A DNA stretch of 64,000 nt from Bacteroidales bacterium UBA5072 (GTDB lineage Bacteria > Bacteroidota > Bacteroidia > Bacteroidales > UBA10428). The stretch is from contig DIAS01000162.1 of the NCBI GenBank assembly GCA_002415855.1, forward strand, positions 1 through 64,000, given 5' to 3'. Shown one piece after another: positions 35,275 through 44,086 of this stretch; positions within the stretch are counted from its first letter, which is position 1, and the number at the start of each line of letters is the position of its first letter. A program made the translations under genes and the position numbers. The notes beneath the pieces are model-generated. The model saw only the letters and a list, made by a program, of their open reading frames with translations. It searched no databases and was not told the DNA's origin.

Positions 35275-38079
35275 ATGAAAACTCCTTGCAGAAGCTTTAC
35301 AAAATTCCTGTTGTCCTCCATGGCGGTTCTCCTGTTATGCGTTCCCCAGGATGTAAACAGCGCCGAGTTTGTTGTTATCAACAGAATAATCTCTTACGAT
35401 ATCAATGCATCCAGTGGATTCTGGTCATTTGGTATGAATGCCAGCATGCCGGCAAACTGGGCATCGCCCAATGACTATTACCACGGGACTTTTTACACCC
35501 GTTATGAAATACTGAGTGTTCCGACGAATGTTCCATGCGGGATACAAATGGGTATTTTTCAGTGGCAGGGAGCCCATAATGATTCCTGCGGTGAGTTATG
35601 CGAGAGCATACGTGGTCCGCTGGCAGGTGTCGGAGCTGTTGTTACCAACAGCAGCAGCCCATCAACCTGGTGGCGTACTGAGGGCGGAGTCGATTTTTCC
35701 CGAATGAGCTACCTTGAAAGCATGGCCATTGTCCTCTATTCGTGGGACACAAGGTATCCGGTAGCCCAGGCGGGACAAGGTGGTGATGCTGGCGGGATAA
35801 GCTGGAACCAGCGCTTCAACTGGTTCCCGATCACCCTCAGGGTTACGGTTGTTGCTGTATCGTCAGGTTCCACCTTTTCCGGGTGGGACAATTATATACC
35901 CAATCCTGCCCTGCAAAAGCCCACTCCTGCATATGGCATTGATTATATCAATGAAACCACGGACAAGGTGGTTCCCGCAACAGATGAATACGCCCTGTTT
36001 CCGACAATGTTTGGCCGAGTAAGTGGCAGCGGTCAGAAAATGACCCTGATTCCCGGACGGGATGCATACTTTCGTACAAAGGCCGGAGACGGTTTACGCC
36101 AATCCGAGATCCAGCATTTTGATGTGCCCTGCAGGCCTGCCACTCCGAAATTTATTATGGATAAGGTCAACTACCGGACAACAACTACTGTGAGCAGTGA
36201 ATATGAGTATTCTGATTATTCGGATATGTCTGAGGCTGTTACCGGGAACGGCACCTATGTTTCAATCCCCGCCGGAACAACCAAGTTCTTCAGAAAGAAG
36301 GCCACAGTTACTTCCTTTAAATCAGAAATCCAGGCACTGAACGAATCATCCAAATCAGCTATACCACATGAACTTCTTGTTTTCAATGGTGTGATTGACT
36401 ATCCGAATACAACGGATACCAATGGTTTTTACTATTTCTATTATAATGCCGACATGCCCAAAGACTGGACAACGCCTGATAATTATTACAACGGAAATTT
36501 TTATATGCGTTATGAAATTATCAGCCAGAAAACTTCTACTCCGGTTGGTATGCAATTTGGATTGTGGCAGCTTCTGCCACCAGAAACAGGAGAATTGCAT
36601 GAAACCATGTCTGGAATCACAACACTGAATGGCCCCGGCAGCTATGCAACTGCCGTCAGTAGTCCAAGTTCCTGGTGGAGACTGGATGGAGGATTTGATT
36701 ATACCAAGATGGATCTCACCTGGCATATGGGTATAAATCCATGGAAGTTAGATAGCTATAATGGCAACCTTCAAATCAGGCAGGAAAACGCCAGTGTGTG
36801 GGCAGAAAGAAATACATACTGGTTTCCCATGAAGGTATATGTCACCATTGTGGCGGTTGCTTCAGGATATTCCTTTTCAGGATGGAACAACTACCTGGGT
36901 GTGAAATATCCAACCCCGGCATATACCATCAATTATACAACCGAGAAAACAAGCCAGGTGGTTCCTGCAACCGACGAGTATTCCTATTCGCCAACCATGT
37001 CTCCTGCATATCCGGGCACAGGTGCTACGATAGACCTGTTACCGGGACAGAATGTTTATTTCCGTACAAAGGCACAGGGAAGATTCCTGACATCAGATAT
37101 CCAGCGCCTGGTTGTTCCGGAAAGACCAGCGCCGGTGTATACCGTAAACTACCAGGAGAAAAAGACCAACGAACCTGTTTCGGTGAACGATGAATATTCG
37201 ACCAGCCCGGACATGACAGGTGCTTACGTGGGTACAGGTTCCACAATCACCATTACCCCGGGTACCGATCTTTATTTCAGAACCAAGGCTACAACGTCTT
37301 CTTTCCGATCTGCAATCCAGCATCTGGTTGTACCCACCGTACCAGCGCCGCCGGCTTTTACCATTAATTATGACTTGGGCACCACGAATGAAACAGCCGG
37401 GACCAACATTGCCATTTCAAATTATGCAAATTTCTCCGGCCAGATCTTTGGCACCGGGACGTTTGTGACACTTGTACCCGGACAGGATTTGTACTTTAAA
37501 CAGGTTGCCACAGGTTCATCTTTTGGCAGTGATGCTTCACACCTGGTGGTTCCGGCCTGCAACTTCCTCGGCTATTCCGGTGCAGACACCGTTACGTCAA
37601 GCAAGTTCACGGTGTATGCTATTCTCACCGATCAATCTCATGTACTGACCTTGGCCGATATCCAGGTGACCAACGGAACCGCACAGAACCTGCGTACCGG
37701 TAATGTGTTCGACATTTACCCGGCATCAAAGGGTTGGGTTACAGTTGTTATACCGGCGAATTCCATCAGTGAGAACTCCTTTGCCTCCAATGAAGTACGT
37801 GCCTATTACAATGTGGTAACAGGAGTAGATGAAATTACGGACATTGATTTCGAAGTTTTTCCCAATCCCAGCTTCGACGGCCTGGTACAAATAAGGAACA
37901 ATCGGCGAAAGGACTACCAGGTATGCGTTTACAATGTGAACGGGAACATGACAAAGACTTTTGAAGTAAATGGAGGCGGCGATCAGCTGATCGACATGCG
38001 GGCTTACCCGAAGGGGATGTACTTCCTTCAGATAAGCTCGGATAATTACACCCGTTTGCACAAGATCATTTTACAATAA
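35275..38079 (+). CDS. T9SS array protein, member 3 (two N-domains, five modules)
   Basis: 934 residues. Signal peptide (KFLLSSMAVLLLCVPQDVNS). First shared domain about 25-215 (MPANWASPNDYYHGTFYTRY, WWRTEGGVDFS, FSGWDNYI). Two 72-residue modules. Then a second, different version of the shared domain at about 362-540 (MPKDWTTPDNYYNGNFYMRY, WWRLDGGFDYTKM, INPWKLD, IRQENASVWAERN, FSGWNNYL). Three more modules, an Ig-like domain (CNFLGYSGADTVTSSKF...LADIQVTNGTAQNL...NSFASNEV) and a T9SS tail (VFPNPSFDGLVQIRN...GMYFLQISS). Architecture is the same as the next gene except for fewer modules. Function unknown; likely structural or binding on the surface. Confidence 0.82.
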   Translation: MKTPCRSFTKFLLSSMAVLLLCVPQDVNSAEFVVINRIISYDINASSGFWSFGMNASMPANWASPNDYYHGTFYTRYEILSVPTNVPCGIQMGIFQWQGAHNDSCGELCESIRGPLAGVGAVVTNSSSPSTWWRTEGGVDFSRMSYLESMAIVLYSWDTRYPVAQAGQGGDAGGISWNQRFNWFPITLRVTVVAVSSGSTFSGWDNYIPNPALQKPTPAYGIDYINETTDKVVPATDEYALFPTMFGRVSGSGQKMTLIPGRDAYFRTKAGDGLRQSEIQHFDVPCRPATPKFIMDKVNYRTTTTVSSEYEYSDYSDMSEAVTGNGTYVSIPAGTTKFFRKKATVTSFKSEIQALNESSKSAIPHELLVFNGVIDYPNTTDTNGFYYFYYNADMPKDWTTPDNYYNGNFYMRYEIISQKTSTPVGMQFGLWQLLPPETGELHETMSGITTLNGPGSYATAVSSPSSWWRLDGGFDYTKMDLTWHMGINPWKLDSYNGNLQIRQENASVWAERNTYWFPMKVYVTIVAVASGYSFSGWNNYLGVKYPTPAYTINYTTEKTSQVVPATDEYSYSPTMSPAYPGTGATIDLLPGQNVYFRTKAQGRFLTSDIQRLVVPERPAPVYTVNYQEKKTNEPVSVNDEYSTSPDMTGAYVGTGSTITITPGTDLYFRTKATTSSFRSAIQHLVVPTVPAPPAFTINYDLGTTNETAGTNIAISNYANFSGQIFGTGTFVTLVPGQDLYFKQVATGSSFGSDASHLVVPACNFLGYSGADTVTSSKFTVYAILTDQSHVLTLADIQVTNGTAQNLRTGNVFDIYPASKGWVTVVIPANSISENSFASNEVRAYYNVVTGVDEITDIDFEVFPNPSFDGLVQIRNNRRKDYQVCVYNVNGNMTKTFEVNGGGDQLIDMRAYPKGMYFLQISSDNYTRLHKIILQ

Positions 38080-38108
38080 CCGGGTATTTTTCGACGGCGG
38101 AAACCAAT

Positions 38109-38153
38109 AAAACCTGCAATAGTAAGCACTCACTCAAATTGCAGGTTTTTTTG
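38109..38153 (+). terminator. Terminator/attenuator-like hairpin between array genes 3 and 4
   Basis: AAAACCTGCAA (38109-38119) pairs with TTGCAGGTTTT (38139-38149), 11 bp, followed by more T. It ends only 32 nt before the next ATG (38185), leaving little room for a separate promoter downstream. Confidence 0.75.
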
Positions 38154-38184
38154 TTGGCCGGTTACCTGAATAAAAACAATTACA

Positions 38185-41100
38185 ATGAGAAAACCTGTTT
38201 ACACATTACAACGGTTAATCCTGATACTTCTGTTGTTGCTGTCGATGAGATATTCCCAGGGAAGCGAGTTTGTCCTTATGAACAGGATCATATCCTATGA
38301 TGTCAATGCTTCGGACGGTTTCTGGCTTGTAATGCCTGATGTCACAATGCCCTCAAACTGGTTTACACCCGATAATTATTATTACGGTACAATTTACAGC
38401 AGGTATGAGATAATAAGCGCTCCCACCAGTGTGCCCTGTGCCATCGGCTGGGGATTCTTCCAATACAAAAACCCCCAGCAAACCGAACTCGGTGAGCTGT
38501 GTGAGCTGGCGCCAACCCTCGCCGGTACGGGAGCGGTTGCCTACAAAACGAGCAGTCCCTCCACCTGGTGGAGGACCGACGGAGGGGTGGATTTCTCAAA
38601 AATCGCTGATATGCAGAGTATGGGGGTTATCCTTTACTCAAAGAATCCGGGTGATGGCAACGGCTGGCCGGTTTGCAGGTCAAACAATGGAGGCGATCCG
38701 GGAGGTATTACCTGGAATGAACGATTCAACTGGTTCCCGATGACCATACGGGTCACTGTGGTAGCAGTATCCAATGGTTCAACCTTTTCCGGCTGGGACA
38801 GGTATGTTATTGATCCTTCGCGCAGGCAGCCTAAAACTGCATACGGAATTGATTTTATCAACGAAACCACGGACAGGGTAGTTCCTTCCACCGATGAGTT
38901 TTCAATATATTCGGGCATGGCCTATGCCGTTTCGGGCACGGGACAACGGATGCCCATCACCCCCGGGCAGGATCATAATTTCAGGACAAAGGCCGGATCG
39001 GGTCTTCTGGCATCGGAAGTACAGCATTTCCGCGCCCCCGTGAGACCCGGAACACCTGCTTTTGTATTGGACAAGGTCAACCACCGGACTACTACCGGGG
39101 TTTCAGGTGAGTATGAATATTCCGACAATCCGGATTTTACGGGAGCCGTTACCGGTACCGGAAGCCAGGTCAATATCCCTGCAGGCACTACGATGTACTT
39201 TCGCAAAAAAGCCACTGCCATCGCGTTCCGATCAACCGTACAGGCCCTGAACGAGTCGTCGGAGCTGCCGATTGCACATGAGCTGCTGCTCATCAACGAC
39301 ACCATTGAGTGGCCAAATGCCACCGATACGAACGGATTTTATTATTTCTATTACAATGCCGATATGCCGGCCAACTGGATAACACCTGACGATTATCATT
39401 ACGGGGAGATATTTGCCCGTTACGAGATCATCAGTGAAAAAACCGAGGAAACCGTGGGTCTCCAGACAGGATTTTGGCAGATGCTTCCCCCGGAGACGGG
39501 TGAGTTGCACGAAACCATGTCGCCGATGGCCGTAATGAACGGCACCGGATCGGTAGTTACTGTGCGCAGCAGCCCCTACCAATGGTGGAAACTTACCAGC
39601 GGTTTCGATTATACACAGATGGACCGCACCTGGCACCTGGGTATCAATCCCTGGAAGGTTGACCCAACCGATAACAGCAGGCTTCAGATCAGGCAGGAAA
39701 ATTCATCGGTTTGGGCTGAACGCAATTCCAAATGGTTCCCGATGAAAGTATATGTTACCATTGTTGCTGTGGCTGCCTACCGGGAATTCTCAGGATGGCA
39801 GCATTATGTCAATTACAGCGCCAAAAGGAAAAGAGCCATGCCATCCATCGGCATTGACTATATAAACGAGCAAACTAACCTGGTAATCCCTGATTCCGTT
39901 GAATATGCGTACGACGCCGGAATGTCGGGAGCAAGGAACGGCAGCGGGCAGAGACTGGCACTGACCCCTGGCAATGATGTGTATTTCAGAACGAGGGCCG
40001 GCATTGGGAATTATGCTTCCGACATCCTCCACCTGGTGGTTCCTGCAAATCCCCCGGCACCCGCAGTGACAATTAATTATGCAGGCGAGACCACAGCTGT
40101 ACTTACACCCGGCACGGAATGGTCAGTTAACGCAGATATGTCGGGTGCCGTATCGGGAACGAATACAGCCATCCAGGTTACACCCGGTACGCACCGCTAT
40201 TTCAGAAACAAGGCAACCGCCTCTGCCTTCAGGTCGGGTATCCAGGATCTTTATATTCCGGTCAGGCCCGCAGCACCTGAAATTTCCATAAATTTTGCCG
40301 GCAATAGCACCGCTGTCATTCCATCCACCATGGAATGGGCCTTTAACGCTACCATGATTCCGGCAGCCCGTGGACAGGGTATTACCGTACCGGTAACTCC
40401 CTCTGTAGATATGTATTTCAGGTCAGTCGCAACAGCCTCCGCATTCCGTTCAGAGATCCAACACCTTGTTGTTCCAGCCCTTCCCGCAACACCGGCCTAT
40501 GGCATCAACTTCGTGCAACAAACAACCAACATTCCGGTTTCCGCAAATGATGAGTATGCTTTTTCAGCGGATATGTCGGGTGCGGTTGCCGGCAGCAACA
40601 CAGCGGTTAACGTAACACCGGGAATTGACATGTACTTCAGGCGCAAAGCCTCGGCAACTGCATTCCGATCGCTCATACAAACATTGGATGTACCTGCAAA
40701 ACCAGCATCCCCGGCATTTACCATAAATTACACGGACGGTACTACCAACGAAGCGGCCGGAACGGATATAGCCTTTTCGGGTTATGCGGATATGGCTGGT
40801 CAGGTTTTTGGAACCGGAGTACCCGTGACGCTGCAGCCGGGTCACGACCTGTACTTCAAACAGGTTGCCGGTTCAACATCCTTTACCAGTGATATTTCAT
40901 TCCTGGCAGTGCCCTTCTGCAACTTCCTCGGCTATTCGGGCGCGGATACCGTTACATCAAGCAAGTTCACGCTCTATGCTATTCTCACCGATCAGTCCCA
41001 TGTACTGACATTAGCCGATATCCAGGTGACCAACGGAACCGCACAGAATCTCAGGGCCGGAAATGTATTCGATGTTTATCCTTCGGTTAAAGGTCCGGTA

Positions 41101-41439
41101 TCAGTTGTTATTCCTGCAAACACGATTGCCGATAATACATTTGCCTCGAATGAGGTAACTGTTTATTACAATGTAGCTACGGGCCTTGCGGAATATGAAA
41201 AGGACAATATCAGTATCTATCCGAATCCAAGTGATGACGGGATCATCTTCATACAGACCAATCAAAACAGGCCTTATTTGATAGGTATATATTCCCTTGA
41301 TGGTCACCTGATGAAAACCCTGGAAATGCCTGACGGAGGAACGCGACAGATCGATCTCAGCGATTTTCAGAAAGGCATGTATTTCCTGAAAGTAAGTTTA
41401 CAAAACAATAACCGTATACACAAAATAATCTTGAATTAA
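38185..41439 (+). CDS. T9SS array protein, member 4 (two N-domains, seven modules)
   Basis: 1084 residues. Signal peptide (RLILILLLLLSMRYSQGS). First shared domain about 20-215 (MPSNWFTPDNYYYGTIYSRY, WWRTDGGVDFSKI, FSGWDRYV). Two modules. Second version of the shared domain about 365-545 (MPANWITPDDYHYGEIFARY, INPWKVD, IRQENSSVWAERN). Five modules, then the Ig-like domain (CNFLGYSGADTVTSS) and a T9SS tail (IYPNPSDDGIIFIQT...GMYFLKVSLQ). It is the closest relative of the preceding gene; their Ig-like coding segments agree at 109 of 120 positions by my count. The extra modules lie between the second shared domain and the Ig-like domain. Function unknown. Confidence 0.82.
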   Translation: MRKPVYTLQRLILILLLLLSMRYSQGSEFVLMNRIISYDVNASDGFWLVMPDVTMPSNWFTPDNYYYGTIYSRYEIISAPTSVPCAIGWGFFQYKNPQQTELGELCELAPTLAGTGAVAYKTSSPSTWWRTDGGVDFSKIADMQSMGVILYSKNPGDGNGWPVCRSNNGGDPGGITWNERFNWFPMTIRVTVVAVSNGSTFSGWDRYVIDPSRRQPKTAYGIDFINETTDRVVPSTDEFSIYSGMAYAVSGTGQRMPITPGQDHNFRTKAGSGLLASEVQHFRAPVRPGTPAFVLDKVNHRTTTGVSGEYEYSDNPDFTGAVTGTGSQVNIPAGTTMYFRKKATAIAFRSTVQALNESSELPIAHELLLINDTIEWPNATDTNGFYYFYYNADMPANWITPDDYHYGEIFARYEIISEKTEETVGLQTGFWQMLPPETGELHETMSPMAVMNGTGSVVTVRSSPYQWWKLTSGFDYTQMDRTWHLGINPWKVDPTDNSRLQIRQENSSVWAERNSKWFPMKVYVTIVAVAAYREFSGWQHYVNYSAKRKRAMPSIGIDYINEQTNLVIPDSVEYAYDAGMSGARNGSGQRLALTPGNDVYFRTRAGIGNYASDILHLVVPANPPAPAVTINYAGETTAVLTPGTEWSVNADMSGAVSGTNTAIQVTPGTHRYFRNKATASAFRSGIQDLYIPVRPAAPEISINFAGNSTAVIPSTMEWAFNATMIPAARGQGITVPVTPSVDMYFRSVATASAFRSEIQHLVVPALPATPAYGINFVQQTTNIPVSANDEYAFSADMSGAVAGSNTAVNVTPGIDMYFRRKASATAFRSLIQTLDVPAKPASPAFTINYTDGTTNEAAGTDIAFSGYADMAGQVFGTGVPVTLQPGHDLYFKQVAGSTSFTSDISFLAVPFCNFLGYSGADTVTSSKFTLYAILTDQSHVLTLADIQVTNGTAQNLRAGNVFDVYPSVKGPVSVVIPANTIADNTFASNEVTVYYNVATGLAEYEKDNISIYPNPSDDGIIFIQTNQNRPYLIGIYSLDGHLMKTLEMPDGGTRQIDLSDFQKGMYFLKVSLQNNNRIHKIILN

Positions 41440-41458
41440 CTGCCACAATGCATTCCAG

Positions 41459-41497
41459 ATCCTGCAGCTCATGACCATCCTGACTGCAGGATTTTTC
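41459..41497 (+). terminator. Terminator after array gene 4
   Basis: ATCCTGCA (41459-41466) pairs with TGCAGGAT (41485-41492), loop 18 nt, followed by TTTTC. It lies 20 nt after the stop codon. Confidence 0.65.
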
Positions 41498-41594
41498 ATT
41501 TCGGTAAATCATTAAAAATCTTTCCTGGTTATCCTTTTCATAAAAAAAATCAGGGCCTTCATCAAAAATAAAATATCAAAAAAACTTATTTAAA

Positions 41595-41602
41595 TACTTT
41601 TG
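41595..41602 (+). promoter_or_regulatory. -7 box of array gene 5
   Basis: TACTTTTG, exact match to TAnnTTTG, about 73 nt before the ATG at 41675 and downstream of the preceding terminator. No -33 TTTG is seen. Confidence 0.4.
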
Positions 41603-41674
41603 TTAACCATGGCATAATCTGCATTGCATATTATGTTGTCATCAAAAGTATGAAACCTGAAAACTATATGCTTT

Positions 41675-43969
41675 ATGAAACCCCAATTTACACTTTACAG
41701 AAAATTCCTTTGCATCCTGTTTCTGGGGATTTTCCCGCTGTTCATTTATAACGTAAAAAGCGCAGAATTTGCGATCATCAACGGCACTTATTATTATCCA
41801 TCCAGTGCCAATGCCTTTTACTGTCATGCTTCTCCTCCTTACGCCAACTATCCATCTACAAACTGGCTTTCGCCCAATGATTTCTGGAACGGCACATTCT
41901 ATGCCTATTATGAAGTAATCGATATACCTACTAACGAACCTTTCGCCATGCAGTTGGGAATTTTTCAATATTACCCCAATGCGGCAAACTGGGATTACCA
42001 GAATTTCTATGAGACATGTTCGCTGGTTTTTCCTCAGCTTCAGGGAGCAGGCTCATATGCTGAGGTAAATTGCGGCTCACCGGCCAACTGGTGGCAGCAT
42101 CCAAACGGGGCAGTGGATTTTACCAGGGTGTATGACTTTGAAAGCGTTGGTCCGGTAATGTATAGCCGTACAGCCGGTGCCTATGGAATTTTGTACCCGC
42201 CGGATGCTGCTGCATGGGCCGTGCGTGCGAATTATTTCCCATGCACCATCCGGGTAATCGTGGTTGCGGTTTCTGCCGGATCACAGTTTTCAGGATGGGC
42301 CAATTACATCAACGGCGGTGGCGGAGGCGGTGGTTGTACACCTGTGCAACAGGCCACGCCAACCTATGCAATCAATTTTGCCACTGAAAGAACCAACAAG
42401 GTCGTTCCAACTACAGACGAGTATTCTTACAATTCCAACATGTCAGGTGCAGTAAGCGGCACCGGGTCCACCCTTTTGCTTACGCCCGGTCAGGATGTAT
42501 ATTTCCGTACCAAGGCCAGTGGTGATTGTTATCTGGCTTCCAACATTCAGCATCTTGATGTACCCACCCGGCCTGCAGGCACTCCTTCTTATTCTATTGA
42601 TTATTACAACGAACGAACCAATGAGACTGTGAGTTCCACTGTCGCCTATTCAACAACTCCCAATTTTACCTCTCCGGTGAGCGGTACCGGTGCAACGGTT
42701 AACTTAACACCCGGACAAGACCTGTACTTCTGGGTGAAAGAAACCTCCAGCACCTTTGCTTCTGACGTTTATCATCTTCCGGTTCCTGCCCGTCAGCAAA
42801 CACCTGCAATAACGGTTGATTTTAACAACGAGGTCACCTCAGCCGTTTCATCTGCGCAGGAATGGTCTACCAGCGCTTCCATGACTTCTCCAACCACAGG
42901 TACCAATGCCGCATTACCGGTCTCACCCGGTACGAACCTTTATTTCCGGACAAAGGCGACAGCAAGTGCATTCTTATCTGCTGTGCAAACCCTGAACGTA
43001 CCTGCCCGTCCCGCAACTCCGACTTACGGAATCGATTATGCAACGGAAAAAACATCACAGGCTGTTCCTGCAACAGATGATTATTCTGTACATTCCGATA
43101 TGTCATCCGCCTCAGCCGGAACCGGAGCTGCTATAACACTGACTCCCGGCACGGACCTGTATTTCAGAACCAGGAACAGTGCCAGTTCCTTCCGGTCAGC
43201 AACTCAGCACCTGACAGTTGCCGCACGACCTGCAACACCATCATTCCATATCGATTATGGCAATGAAACCACCTCAGAAACAGTAGGTGGCACAATTGAG
43301 TATGCTGCCACCGCAGATATGACATCACCAGCGTCAGGTACAGGAGTAAAACTTCCCCTTACACCGGGTGAGGACCTCTATTTCAGGGTAAAATCAACCG
43401 GATCATCATTCGCCAGCCAGAATTACCAGCTGGACGTACCGGCACGACCAACCCTGGAATACACAGGGGAGGACACCGTAACCTCCGCAACCATTACCAT
43501 GCATGCCTTACTGGATGCCGGCATGACAGGATTCGACCTCAATGATTTGTCGGTTACCAATGGCATCGCCCAGAATTTAAGGGCCGCAAATTATTTCGAC
43601 GTCATCGGGCAGAACAAGGGTGATGTCACAGTAATCATTCCGGTTAATAAATTTGGTGGAGCAAGCTTTGCTTCCAATGAAGTGGTTGTTTATTACAATA
43701 AATCAGCTACCGGGATATCGGAAGAAAATGAGGATGGTTTTATTGTCTATCCCAATCCGAATGGCAGCGGTATCCTGTATATCCGTGCAAGACAGGTTAC
43801 CCCCTATTCCATTGAAGTTTTTTCAGCTGACGGTAATCTGGTCAAAACTGTCCTCATGGACAAGGGAGAAGAACAACCCCTTGACCTGAAGGAACTGACA
43901 AAAGGCATATACTTCCTGAAATTTCAAACAAAAGAAAGTCATTCGGTGGTAAAGGTTGTCCTGAAATAG
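41675..43969 (+). CDS. T9SS array protein, member 5 (one N-domain, five modules)
   Basis: 764 residues. Signal peptide (FLCILFLGIFPLFIYNVKS). Shared N-terminal domain about 28-210: NWLSPNDFWNGTFYAYYEV, NWWQHPNGAVDFTRVYDF, NYFPCTIRVIVVAVSAGS, FSGWANYI; this branch has extra cysteines (YCHASPP, FYETCS). A linker of seven glycines follows, then five modules in the order C-A-B-C-D (types defined in the findings). The Ig-like domain (YTGEDTVTSATI...FDLNDLSVTNGIAQNL) and a T9SS tail (VYPNPNGSGILYIRA...GIYFLKFQ) close the protein. Its first domain is closest to that of the next gene. Function unknown. Confidence 0.82.
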   Translation: MKPQFTLYRKFLCILFLGIFPLFIYNVKSAEFAIINGTYYYPSSANAFYCHASPPYANYPSTNWLSPNDFWNGTFYAYYEVIDIPTNEPFAMQLGIFQYYPNAANWDYQNFYETCSLVFPQLQGAGSYAEVNCGSPANWWQHPNGAVDFTRVYDFESVGPVMYSRTAGAYGILYPPDAAAWAVRANYFPCTIRVIVVAVSAGSQFSGWANYINGGGGGGGCTPVQQATPTYAINFATERTNKVVPTTDEYSYNSNMSGAVSGTGSTLLLTPGQDVYFRTKASGDCYLASNIQHLDVPTRPAGTPSYSIDYYNERTNETVSSTVAYSTTPNFTSPVSGTGATVNLTPGQDLYFWVKETSSTFASDVYHLPVPARQQTPAITVDFNNEVTSAVSSAQEWSTSASMTSPTTGTNAALPVSPGTNLYFRTKATASAFLSAVQTLNVPARPATPTYGIDYATEKTSQAVPATDDYSVHSDMSSASAGTGAAITLTPGTDLYFRTRNSASSFRSATQHLTVAARPATPSFHIDYGNETTSETVGGTIEYAATADMTSPASGTGVKLPLTPGEDLYFRVKSTGSSFASQNYQLDVPARPTLEYTGEDTVTSATITMHALLDAGMTGFDLNDLSVTNGIAQNLRAANYFDVIGQNKGDVTVIIPVNKFGGASFASNEVVVYYNKSATGISEENEDGFIVYPNPNGSGILYIRARQVTPYSIEVFSADGNLVKTVLMDKGEEQPLDLKELTKGIYFLKFQTKESHSVVKVVLK

Positions 43970-44021
43970 GGCCTGTCTGCCATTGTGACGATCTCAAAGA
44001 TCTGTAAAATTCTGAAAATTT

Positions 44022-44060
44022 GACAACTCAAGACACCTGTGGTGTCTTGAGTTGTCTTTA
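44022..44060 (+). terminator. Strong hairpin between array genes 5 and 6
   Basis: Perfect 16-bp stem (44022-44037 / 44041-44056) with a 3-nt TGT loop, followed by TTTA. It ends 27 nt before the ATG at 44087, so it is either a terminator with the promoter inside or before it, or a leader hairpin limiting read-through or translation. Confidence 0.7.
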
Positions 44061-44086
44061 CCGCAGTAACCCTAAACCAATAACCC

